DNA of 64,000 bases from Hydromicrobium sp964517765 (GTDB lineage Bacteria > Actinomycetota > Humimicrobiia > Humimicrobiales > Humimicrobiaceae): positions 1 through 64,000 of the forward strand of contig CAZFEN010000004.1 in assembly GCA_964517765.1 (NCBI GenBank), given 5' to 3'. Positions 35,216 to 42,828 of this stretch are shown here, in pieces. Within the stretch, counting starts at the first letter, position 1, and the number at the start of each line of letters is the position of its first letter. A program made the translations under genes and the position numbers. The notes under the pieces are model-generated. The model was not told the DNA's origin, searched no databases, and saw nothing but the letters and a program-made list of their open reading frames with translations.

Positions 35216-35506
35216 TTAAGACTGCTCGTTTTTTACGATCAGATGACGCAGTATCTTATCATTGATTTTATTTACTCTATCCAGTTCGGAAATAGCAGCA
35301 TTTTTACCGCTAAAATAGATTATGATATAGTAACCGCTCTCCTGTTTTTTGATAGGATATGCCAGCTTCCGAATTCCCCATTTATCGATATCGGAAATCT
35401 TACCTTTTTCTTTTTCGATTATTGAGGTAATTTTAGATAATTCTGTATCGACAACTTCTTCTTCAAGTGATGGGTCGAATATGACCACTAACTCATAATT
35501 TCTCAA
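35216..35506 (-). CDS. rpsF: Ribosomal protein bS6
   Basis: 96 residues. MRNYELVVIFDPSLEEEVVD, KWGIRKLAYPIKKQESGYYI and LDRVNKINDKILRHLIVK are bS6. It binds bS18 in the 30S platform. First gene of the long minus-strand block; a strong SD (GGAGGA) and a leader with a hairpin precede it. Confidence 0.96.
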   Translation of the reverse strand: MRNYELVVIFDPSLEEEVVDTELSKITSIIEKEKGKISDIDKWGIRKLAYPIKKQESGYYIIIYFSGKNAAISELDRVNKINDKILRHLIVKNEQS

Positions 35507-35542
35507 TCTCTGATCCTCCTATGGACTAATTTAAAAAATTAG

Positions 35543-35563
35543 GTTCTGCCGGTATAGCAGAAC
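35543..35563 (-). promoter_or_regulatory. rpsF leader hairpin (candidate S6:S18-binding site)
   Basis: On the minus strand GTTCTGC-TATACCG-GCAGAAC is a perfect 7-bp stem with CCG at the 3' side of its loop, 37 bases before rpsF. Bacterial rpsF leaders that bind the S6:S18 complex are known to carry a hairpin with a CCG element, so autogenous control is plausible. Confidence 0.5.
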
Positions 35564-35624
35564 AGAAAGATAATAAGACAAAAAAGATATTTTTTAATTT
35601 TTCACCCTTATTACCATTAGGCAT

Positions 35625-35630
35625 ATTATA
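35625..35630 (-). promoter_or_regulatory. -10 element of the rpsF operon
   Basis: Consensus TATAAT on the minus strand, with TTGATT about 15 bases further upstream. It would give a leader of about 110 bases that contains the hairpin at 35543-35563. Confidence 0.5.
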
Positions 35631-35712
35631 ACATTTGAAACCAATAATCAATAATTAATTATGGTGAAATCTCACTGTTCCAGTTGAAATTTTTAACAAA
35701 TACGAATTTACC

Positions 35713-36588
35713 TTAATCTTTGTTTCTCAGATATATATTTGTACATGGATAAGGAATCTCAATGCCCAGCAAGTCAAATTTATCTTTTATTCTCTTTCTT
35801 AGCTGCTTCCCAATAGTCCACTGTTCGGCAGGTTTTACCTTGCAGATAACGGTAAACACAACTGCTGAATCTCCAAGCTCGCTCACACCGCCATCGCCCA
35901 GGATAGTCGGCCTCTCTAAAATGGAATCCCTGTACTTCTTATCTTCCATCAGATCATTAAATATTCCTTCCAGGACTTCAACTACTCTATCCGTATTTTC
36001 ACTGTAATGGACACTTACATTTACCAGAGCTCTTGACCATGTATGGGTAAGGTTGCTTAACCTGGTAATCTCACCATTAGGTATAAAGTGAAGAGCTCCC
36101 TCTATATCTCTTATTACCGTAGTTCTTAGATTAAACTTTTCAACAATACCTGAGGCATCTCCTATGGTTATAATGTCATTTATCTGGTACCACTGCTCCA
36201 GCAGAATAAACGTCCCGTTTATTAAATCCTTTATAAGGCTCTGGGCACCAAAACCAATTACAATACCAACAACCCCGACACCTGCAAGTAAAGGAGTGAT
36301 GCTTATCCCAATCTGATCGGCAATTACTAACATAGCAGCTACTGCTGAGATTACAATTATCAAATTAGATATGACACTTGTAAGAGTATAAGTACGTTTC
36401 TTGATTATCATTTTTTCATCGCTGATTTTTCTTTTAACCAGTCTTCTTATTCGGCTGGTAATAATTTTAACTATAACTATTACTACCAGTAGAGCGGCAA
36501 CGATTATTATTATATTGAGCCAATTATTCAAGAAATTTTTAAAAATATTAACTGTGACAGTTTGTAAAGAATCAGTATTGTTTTCCAT
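35713..36588 (-). CDS. mscS: Small-conductance mechanosensitive channel MscS family
   Basis: 291 residues. Three membrane helices (about 20-40, 65-87, 92-128), the third holding the Gly/Ala-rich pore segment LLAGVGVVGIVIGFGAQSLIKDLING, then a beta domain (QINDIITIGDASGIVEKFNLRTTVIRDIEG, PNGEI) and the vestibule domain. It opens under membrane tension to release solutes. It carries no fused sensory domain. Preceded by an independent stretch and followed by the ribosomal cluster. Confidence 0.93.
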   Translation of the reverse strand: MENNTDSLQTVTVNIFKNFLNNWLNIIIIVAALLVVIVIVKIITSRIRRLVKRKISDEKMIIKKRTYTLTSVISNLIIVISAVAAMLVIADQIGISITPLLAGVGVVGIVIGFGAQSLIKDLINGTFILLEQWYQINDIITIGDASGIVEKFNLRTTVIRDIEGALHFIPNGEITRLSNLTHTWSRALVNVSVHYSENTDRVVEVLEGIFNDLMEDKKYRDSILERPTILGDGGVSELGDSAVVFTVICKVKPAEQWTIGKQLRKRIKDKFDLLGIEIPYPCTNIYLRNKD

Positions 36589-36655
36589 TTCTTATACACC
36601 TCTTTAATTTATTATTTCAGTTTTAAATTTAGTAGATTTTTATACTTAAGGTAAT

Positions 36656-37330
36656 TTAATTTTTGTCTTTAAGACCACTATAGACTTCGATGACTTTATC
36701 TTCCCTTTCATCATATATGGGACTGAAATGACCCGTATAATTTATTGCTGAAATATATGGAAATCCTTTATCTATTACAACAATATTTATTGCTCCCTGT
36801 TTCTGGATTATGGATCTCCACCTGGACAGGGGTATTTGAAGCCAGTTTGCCAGTAGTGAAAATATTATTCCTCCATGAGTTATTACCGCAACACTGCTTT
36901 TATCTTCATTCTCGTTTATTATATTATCGATTTCAGCAATAGCTCTCTCCTGTACCTGTTTAAAACTTTCTCCTTCCGTAGGTCGGCTGTTGTAAGGGTC
37001 CTTTAGCCATTGCTGATAGTCATCATGAAACTCTATATTTATATCGCTGAATTTCAATCCTTCCCATTTACCAAAATATATTTCTTTTAAATTTTCTCTC
37101 ACTATTACCTTTAAACCTTTACTCTCCCCTATAATGTTTGCCGTATCCGCAGCTCGTTTTAAGGGACTGCTGTAAATATTAGAAAGATTTACTCTTGAAA
37201 GATACTTTGCTGCACTCTCCGCCTGCCGGATACCCTCCCTGGTCAGACCAATATCATGGTCCCCCTGATATCTTCCCTCTTTATTCCATAACGTCTGCCC
37301 GTGTCTGATTAAAAAGAATTTTACGCCCAT
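36656..37330 (-). CDS. Histidine phosphatase (phosphoglycerate mutase-like)
   Basis: 224 residues. RHGQTLWNKEGRYQGDHDIGLTREG with the catalytic RHG, a downstream arginine in SSPLKRAADTANI, the acid residue in EIYFGKWEG and the second histidine in AVITHGGII. The proportions resemble CobC-type alpha-ribazole phosphatases and broad sugar phosphatases rather than glycolytic mutases. No cobalamin gene is nearby, so the substrate is open. Confidence 0.88.
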   Translation of the reverse strand: MGVKFFLIRHGQTLWNKEGRYQGDHDIGLTREGIRQAESAAKYLSRVNLSNIYSSPLKRAADTANIIGESKGLKVIVRENLKEIYFGKWEGLKFSDINIEFHDDYQQWLKDPYNSRPTEGESFKQVQERAIAEIDNIINENEDKSSVAVITHGGIIFSLLANWLQIPLSRWRSIIQKQGAINIVVIDKGFPYISAINYTGHFSPIYDEREDKVIEVYSGLKDKN

Positions 37331-37438
37331 AACGCTGTCCCCTTGCTTCTTTTTGAATTGTTAAAAATTTAAAATGGGCATTGATATTCCTATCATTGCA
37401 CCCATTATAAGAGATATTTGTTTGCCTTGAAATACCTA

Positions 37439-37963
37439 TTACTTGACTATATTTACCTTTAATATCTTCTGCATCTGATTCAGTGCAAAATTATGATCTC
37501 TTCTATTTAAGCCAATCACTGCACCTTTGACCACAACGACATCAAAACCTCTGATTACCGCATCAGCCGAGGTAAAAAAGATACTGGTATTTGTTATATT
37601 CCCCGTGATTATTAATTTTTTTATTGATAATCTTTTTAATATCTTATCCAGCTCGGTATTGAAAAAACCGGAGAAGGCGGTTTTTCTTACTATGATATCA
37701 CTGCCACGGGGTTTTAGTTCTTCGATTATTTTAGATCCTTCTGTATTTTTTATTGCATGAGGAGGAAACATTTTAAACTCGTTGTCATCTTTTTCATGAC
37801 TGTCACACAGGTATATTACAGGATAACCTGCACTCCTTGCTTTCCCGATTTCCTTTTTTATAGGTTCTATAATCTTTTTAATCTTAGGAATTTTAAACGG
37901 TGCGCCCTCCAATACAAAATCATTCAGCATATTTATTATAAGTAATGCTCTGTCACCGGTCAT
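37439..37963 (-). CDS. Isochorismatase/nicotinamidase-fold protein lacking the catalytic cysteine
   Basis: 174 residues with the cysteine hydrolase Rossmann-like fold: ALLIINMLNDFV (Asp15), IIVRKTAFSGFFNTELDKIL (Lys94) and LIITGNITNTSIFFTSADA. In active family members the last block ends in a nucleophilic cysteine (for example TDICVLFTALDA); here that position is Ser127, codon AGT. Asp and Lys of the triad remain. It may be an inactive relative, or have altered chemistry. Neighbouring genes on this strand give no pathway. Confidence 0.8.
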   Translation of the reverse strand: MTGDRALLIINMLNDFVLEGAPFKIPKIKKIIEPIKKEIGKARSAGYPVIYLCDSHEKDDNEFKMFPPHAIKNTEGSKIIEELKPRGSDIIVRKTAFSGFFNTELDKILKRLSIKKLIITGNITNTSIFFTSADAVIRGFDVVVVKGAVIGLNRRDHNFALNQMQKILKVNIVK

Positions 37964-38181
37964 ATCTTCACTCGCTTAAATTGTAAAATAATTGTTTCTG
38001 AAAGTTATTTTATGATTTATGGCTGATATTTTTCAATTGCAAGTACCTGTATAATAATACCATCTGTAAGATTAATTTTGTAATGTTTTATACCGGTCCA
38101 ATTTTTGTATTGTCTTTTTATCTGCCCCTCTATAAAATTAAGGAGAGTTTAGGTAATTATAAAAAACTTCAGGAATAAAAA

Positions 38182-38721
38182 ATGAAAAAAAATAAGTTAA
38201 CAGGATTTCTTATCGTAAGTACAGTATTAATACTGGTTTTATTCTTTATAATGGCACTGTCCTCGTGTACCCGCAGTGTTACTCTTTACTTTTCAGCATC
38301 TGGCGAAACCGATTTCTATCTTGTGAAAGAAATCAGGAAAATCTCAGTTAGCGGCAACCTTTATAAAAGTGTGCTTGAGGAATTAATAAAAGGCCCGGAG
38401 ACTGATGATCTCTATGCAGTACTTCCATCCGATGTCAGGGTCAATTCTGTAAAACTATCCGGCAGCACCGCCACTGTGGATTTCAGTAAAGAAATTATAA
38501 CAAACTTTGAAGAAATTCCTCACAGCTCCACCACAGAGATTCTTGCTATCTTCTCCATCGTCAATACATTGACCGAGTTCGAAGAAATAGAAAGGGTAAA
38601 AATAACCATAGAGGGTAAAGACAGCGGCGAGATAGACGGCCTTTATATAGAGGACTTCTGGGGACATGTGGGCATTTATGAAGAATTCACAAGAAACGAA
38701 GAAATTATAAGAGATTCATAA
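38182..38721 (+). CDS. GerMN-domain lipoprotein
   Basis: 179 residues, ATG with AGGA upstream. Signal peptide to the lipobox LSS-C29, then a GerMN (sporulation/germination) domain: VTLYFSASGETDFYLVKEIRKI, VLEELIKGPETDDLYAVLPSDVRVNSVKLSGSTATVDFSKEI and an alpha/beta C-half. In spore formers such domains occur in GerM and YlmC-like surface proteins, but they are also found in non-spore-formers. It would sit on the outer face of the membrane. It is 32 bases upstream of the dehydratase genes, on the same strand, so it may be in that operon by chance or by function. Confidence 0.85.
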   Translation: MKKNKLTGFLIVSTVLILVLFFIMALSSCTRSVTLYFSASGETDFYLVKEIRKISVSGNLYKSVLEELIKGPETDDLYAVLPSDVRVNSVKLSGSTATVDFSKEIITNFEEIPHSSTTEILAIFSIVNTLTEFEEIERVKITIEGKDSGEIDGLYIEDFWGHVGIYEEFTRNEEIIRDS

Positions 38722-38753
38722 TCGAACAGCGGCAATGCAAATACTGTATAAAT

Positions 38754-39920
38754 ATGACACAGGATATTAGAAATACAGAAAACCTCGACAAAACAATAAA
38801 TAAAATAAACGATATAAAATACTTTTTTGAAAATACCCTGACATCCACAAATAAAAAAGCTGCTATTGGATGGTTCTGCACCTATACTCCCGAGGAACTC
38901 ATAATTGCGGGTGGATTTATCCCCATAAGAATATTCGGGAGAAAAAAAATAATCAAATCCGAAAGTTATTTTCCTATAAATTTTTGCCCTTATATCAAAT
39001 CAGGCTGGGAGAGTCTGCTTGCCGATGCCGATAATTTCAGGGCACTGATATTTACAAATTCCTGTGACGGCATGAGAAGATTTTTTGATATTGCCAGTAA
39101 ATATCTTACCAGGATTCCTTCTTATCTACTGGATGTCCCCCATTTAAAAAATAAGGATTCCCAGGATTTCTTAGCCAGCAATATAAGTGATATGAAAATG
39201 TTCATAGAAAGACTTAATGGAAAAAAAATAGATAAGAAAGAAATAGAAAATGCGGTAAAACTTATCAATAAAAAAAGAAAGCTTTTAAAAGAATACAGCG
39301 GTATCTTCAATAAGTCACCCCACCTTATAGACATCCCGACATACTATAAGGTTATGGAACTATCCATGATATCTGATCCTGAAATCTTTATAGATGATCT
39401 GGAAAGATACCTTGTCTTTATCGGAAATATCGATAAAACAAACACCAAAAACGAAATCAGTTTACAGCCCGATCACAGAAATTCTCCGGAGATCATGATT
39501 ATCGGTAATTTTATCGCTGAGGAAAAGCTGTGGGAAATGCTTTCGAAAATGAATCTTAAACTGGCTTCCGAGGATCTCTGCACTTCAAATAGATATTTCG
39601 AGAAACAGGTGGTAACTGACGATAATAAGGATTTGCTGGAGTCTATTGCGGAAAGGTATTTAAATAAACCTCAATGTATGAGAATGGCAGATCTCGGTTC
39701 GAAACTGGCCGAGATTGAAAATACTATAGTCAAAAACGATATAAAAGGAGTAATATTTATAACTTTAAAATTCTGTGATAATATGCTTTATTCCTTTCCG
39801 CTTCTCAAGCAGAGATTAAATAATATAGGGATTCCGGTTCTTTATCTTGACATAGAATATAATAATTTTTCCGAGGGCCAGGTTAAAACAAGGGTGCAGG
39901 CTTTTCTGGAAATGCTTTGA
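38754..39920 (+). CDS. 2-hydroxyacyl-CoA dehydratase/benzoyl-CoA reductase family, subunit 1
   Basis: 388 residues of the HgdB/BcrC/FldC family. Cysteines are kept at FCTYTPEELIIAGGFIPIRIFG, FCPYIKSG, TNSCDGMRRFFDI, EDLCTSNRYF and LKFCDNMLYSFPLLKQRL, which include the cluster ligands of the family, and the end reads GQVKTRVQAFLEML. Such subunits bind a [4Fe-4S] cluster and, as heterodimers, remove water from (R)-2-hydroxyacyl-CoA or reduce an aromatic acyl-CoA. The substrate cannot be read from the sequence. Followed by a second subunit and the activator. Confidence 0.87.
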   Translation: MTQDIRNTENLDKTINKINDIKYFFENTLTSTNKKAAIGWFCTYTPEELIIAGGFIPIRIFGRKKIIKSESYFPINFCPYIKSGWESLLADADNFRALIFTNSCDGMRRFFDIASKYLTRIPSYLLDVPHLKNKDSQDFLASNISDMKMFIERLNGKKIDKKEIENAVKLINKKRKLLKEYSGIFNKSPHLIDIPTYYKVMELSMISDPEIFIDDLERYLVFIGNIDKTNTKNEISLQPDHRNSPEIMIIGNFIAEEKLWEMLSKMNLKLASEDLCTSNRYFEKQVVTDDNKDLLESIAERYLNKPQCMRMADLGSKLAEIENTIVKNDIKGVIFITLKFCDNMLYSFPLLKQRLNNIGIPVLYLDIEYNNFSEGQVKTRVQAFLEML

Positions 39921-39950
39921 TTATTAAAAACGAAACTATGAATCTGCAAC

Positions 39951-41234
39951 ATGGGTATAAAAGATAGATTAAAAACAGGTATACAGAAAAATTTAAATCA
40001 GAGATATATAAAAAAGCTGCTGGGTATAATTGCATTAAAGCCGATCCTGTATGCCTACGGAAAAACATTTCCTTCTACATCCGATAAATATCTCAATATC
40101 TTTACCATAGAAAGTCTAAAGAAGGCCTATTCAGATAATAACCGCCCGATAGGTTATGGATCCCTCTTTTTACCCTATGAGATGTTTTATGCTCTGGGGA
40201 TCACACCATTCTTGCCGGAAGTCATGGCAGGATTTACAGCCGGGCTGGGACTTGCGCCTCAGACACTTAAAGAAGCTTCGTCGCACTGGTATTCACAGGA
40301 TCTTTGCACATTTCACAGAAGCGCATCAGGTGCAGCCGATCTTGATTTATTTCCGCGGCCGGATTACATTATAACATCCAATCTGGCCTGTGATGCCGCA
40401 CAGAAATCATTTTACATACACTCTGTAAAACATAATATCGAAAAAAATTTCTATCTTATCGATGTTCCTTACCGTTATTCAGAGGAATCGATCCGGTATC
40501 TGGCTGCACAGATAAAAAACATCTGTACGGATATTTGTTCCAAAACCGGTAAGAAACTTGATATATCCATGTTCGAAGAAGCCATCAAACTTTCAAATGA
40601 ATTAAGAAAGTGGGCAATAAAGGTGGGCAGCTTAAGAAAAAACCTTGCAGATTACCCCCCTTATTTTAATGGCCTGAATTTCATCCTGCCTTTCCACGGT
40701 CTTGCAGGAACAAAAGAAGCGGTCATTTTTTATAAGGAGATATATAAGGATCTGAAAAAATATTCAGATAAACAGAATAAAGAAAGTTCAGGTAAGAATA
40801 AACCGGCCAAAAGGATTCTCTGGCTGCACCTTAAACCTTATTACAGAAACGAGATATTCGATATACTTTACAGAGAAAATTGCAGAGTGGTGTTTGAAGA
40901 AATCAATCATGTTTACTGGCAAGAACTTGATTATAAAAAACCTTTTGAAAGTCTGGCAAGAAAAATGCTTTCCAATTTTCTGACCGGCAGTATAGATAAC
41001 CGGATCGACGTGACTCTTAAGGCAGCGCATGATTATAAAGCTGACGGGGCAATTTTATTTTCTCACTGGGGATGCAGGCAGAGCAACGGCGGAGCAAGAA
41101 TAATAAAAGACAGCCTTAAAAAAATTAATGTTCCAACTCTGGTTCTGGATGGCGACTGTGTAGACCAGAGTAACTCGTCACAGGGTCAGGTAAAAACCAG
41201 GCTGCAGGGATTCATAGAAATTTTAAATTCTTAA
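39951..41234 (+). CDS. 2-hydroxyacyl-CoA dehydratase/benzoyl-CoA reductase family, subunit 2
   Basis: 427 residues, a diverged relative of subunit 1. Family landmarks are YGSLFLPYEMFYALGITPFLPE, SQDLCTFHRSA, TSNLACDAAQKSF, YLIDVPYRYSEESI, FSHWGCRQSNGGARI and GQVKTRLQGFIEIL; Cys residues in the LC, AC and GC contexts fit cluster ligands. It should pair with subunit 1. Preceding SD is weak. The N-terminal 60 residues have no obvious counterpart in the classic HgdA/HgdB proteins. Confidence 0.83.
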   Translation: MGIKDRLKTGIQKNLNQRYIKKLLGIIALKPILYAYGKTFPSTSDKYLNIFTIESLKKAYSDNNRPIGYGSLFLPYEMFYALGITPFLPEVMAGFTAGLGLAPQTLKEASSHWYSQDLCTFHRSASGAADLDLFPRPDYIITSNLACDAAQKSFYIHSVKHNIEKNFYLIDVPYRYSEESIRYLAAQIKNICTDICSKTGKKLDISMFEEAIKLSNELRKWAIKVGSLRKNLADYPPYFNGLNFILPFHGLAGTKEAVIFYKEIYKDLKKYSDKQNKESSGKNKPAKRILWLHLKPYYRNEIFDILYRENCRVVFEEINHVYWQELDYKKPFESLARKMLSNFLTGSIDNRIDVTLKAAHDYKADGAILFSHWGCRQSNGGARIIKDSLKKINVPTLVLDGDCVDQSNSSQGQVKTRLQGFIEILNS

Positions 41235-41258
41235 GTCAAAATAAGGGAAAGGAAACCA

Positions 41259-42029
41259 ATGTATACGTGCGGCATCGATGTAGGCTCAGTTTCAACCGAA
41301 GTAGTAATACTCGATAACAAGAATAATAAGATCGTATCCTATGTAATCGCGCTGACAGGTTCGAACAGTAAAAATGCTGCACAAACAGCCTTTGAATCTT
41401 CTTTAATGAAAGCAGGACTTAAAGATTCCGAAATTAAATCTATCGTAGCCACAGGTTATGGCAGGATAAACATCCCGTTTGCCAATAAGAACATAACCGA
41501 AATAAGCTGCCACGCACGGGGAGCAATATCTTCATTTCCCGATTTGAAAACAGTAATAGATATAGGCGGCCAGGACAGCAAGGTTATAAAACTCGAAGGC
41601 GGAAATCCAATTGACTTCCTTATGAACGATAAATGCGCCGCTGGAACCGGACGTTTCCTTGAAGTAATGGCAAAGGCACTTGAAATAAATCTGGAAGAGT
41701 TTACCCCTATTTTTAACAAAACAAGCGATAAGGTGGATATAACCTCTACCTGTACAGTGTTTGCCGAGTCCGAAATCGTTTCACTGATCGGACATGGTGT
41801 GGATAAAAATAAAATTATCAAAGGGCTCATTTATTCTATTGCCGACAGGATAACAACTATGGTTGAAAGAGTCGGTCTGGAAGAACCGGTTTGTATGACC
41901 GGAGGGGTAGCCAAAAATCTGGGGGTTGTAAGGGCACTGGAAGAAAAATTGGCAGTAAAATTAAACATTCCCGATGAACCCAGGATAACAGGTGCACTGG
42001 GAGCGGCTTACCTGGCTCAGAATTTATGA
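41259..42029 (+). CDS. ATP-dependent activator of 2-hydroxyacyl-CoA dehydratase (BadF/HgdC family)
   Basis: 256 residues, normal length for HgdC/FldI activators. The actin-like fold starts GIDVGSVSTEVVILD and holds VIDIGGQDSKVIKL, TSTCTVFAESE and MTGGVAKNLGVV. Cys126 (NDKCAAGTGRFLE) and Cys165 (TSTCTVFAE) are the two cysteines that hold the cluster bridging the dimer. It uses ATP to inject an electron into the dehydratase. 24 bases after subunit 2, so the activator, like in Acidaminococcus and Clostridium clusters, is co-transcribed with it. Confidence 0.93.
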   Translation: MYTCGIDVGSVSTEVVILDNKNNKIVSYVIALTGSNSKNAAQTAFESSLMKAGLKDSEIKSIVATGYGRINIPFANKNITEISCHARGAISSFPDLKTVIDIGGQDSKVIKLEGGNPIDFLMNDKCAAGTGRFLEVMAKALEINLEEFTPIFNKTSDKVDITSTCTVFAESEIVSLIGHGVDKNKIIKGLIYSIADRITTMVERVGLEEPVCMTGGVAKNLGVVRALEEKLAVKLNIPDEPRITGALGAAYLAQNL

Positions 42030-42030
42030 C

Positions 42031-42462
42031 CTACAAAAACATTTGAAATTCATCCAGAGACTTAATAAATTTGAATTTATTCCTGTTATCAAGTATTTTA
42101 TTATCCTCGGTTAAAAGTGGGACTTCACAGAGTTTTGCTGCTGCTATATAAAAAGAATCATATATGGTCAGACCACAGGCATGTGCAATTCTTATAGCAC
42201 TATTCAATATAGTGTGATCAGGATAAATTACTTTTAAATTCATTTTATGCAACGATTCTTCTATCATCAAAATATCTTCAATACTGAATTTAGATCTTGT
42301 AATAAAGGCATTGGTTATTTCCAAGAAGAACAAATCCGGAACTATGACTTCTAATTCATCCAGCATTTTTCGTCGCTGTATTTCCAGGGCAACCTCTATG
42401 TTATTTTCGGATTTAACGCTAAACCATTTAACCGCAATCGATGCATCCAATACAATTTCCAT
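42031..42462 (-). CDS. vapC: PIN-domain toxin (VapC-like)
   Basis: 143 residues. MEIVLDASIAVKWF (first acidic residue), PDLFFLEITNAFI, GLTIYDSFYIAAAKLCEVPLLTEDNKI (third acid cluster) match a PIN ribonuclease. The stop lies 1 base from the HgdC stop on the opposite strand. It follows the antitoxin gene after 2 bases, the usual antitoxin-first order, and would cleave RNA when the antitoxin is lost. Confidence 0.88.
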   Translation of the reverse strand: MEIVLDASIAVKWFSVKSENNIEVALEIQRRKMLDELEVIVPDLFFLEITNAFITRSKFSIEDILMIEESLHKMNLKVIYPDHTILNSAIRIAHACGLTIYDSFYIAAAKLCEVPLLTEDNKILDNRNKFKFIKSLDEFQMFL

Positions 42463-42464
42463 TT

Positions 42465-42740
42465 TTATCTTTTTTCTCTAAATTCCCTGATTACTTCAGT
42501 ACCGGTTTTTCCACCAGCAAAGCCAATGTTCTTCTCCCGCAAGTCTTTCATAGTTTTTGCCGCCCATTCCATATCTTTCTTTTTCTTTTCCAATTCCCTC
42601 TTTTTACTAATATTGGCAATATATTGAGAAGTAGCCTCACGTATCAGCCAACTCTTACTTATTTTTTCGCTGATGCAAAAGTTATTTATCTCTTTTAAAT
42701 TTTTTTCAGGAATTGTTATATTTATTTTTTTTGAAGACAT
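42465..42740 (-). CDS. vapB: Ribbon-helix-helix antitoxin (CopG/VapB-like)
   Basis: 91 residues. The N-terminus KKINITIPEKNLKEINNFC is an RHH strand-helix DNA-binding motif followed by WLIREATSQYIANI. The charged C-terminal half (KKDMEWAAKTMKDLREKN, GTEVIREFREKR) is likely disordered and would wrap the toxin. It probably binds the inverted repeat over its own -10 box. Confidence 0.82.
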   Translation of the reverse strand: MSSKKINITIPEKNLKEINNFCISEKISKSWLIREATSQYIANISKKRELEKKKKDMEWAAKTMKDLREKNIGFAGGKTGTEVIREFREKR

Positions 42741-42748
42741 TGATCACC

Positions 42749-42770
42749 ACTAACAATAAGTATAATTAGT
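42749..42770. promoter_or_regulatory. Candidate antitoxin operator
   Basis: ACTAA-N12-TTAGT inverted repeat overlapping the -10 of the vapBC promoter, consistent with autorepression by the RHH antitoxin. Confidence 0.4.
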
Positions 42771-42786
42771 AAAGATTTTTTGTCAA
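42759..42786 (-). promoter_or_regulatory. Promoter of the vapBC pair
   Basis: TTGACA (42781-42786), 16-base spacer, TATACT (42759-42764), on the minus strand and about 20 bases before the antitoxin start. Confidence 0.65.
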
Positions 42787-42828
42787 CACTGATATTGAAC
42801 AAGTATTTCAATCTAATGAGATTACATA

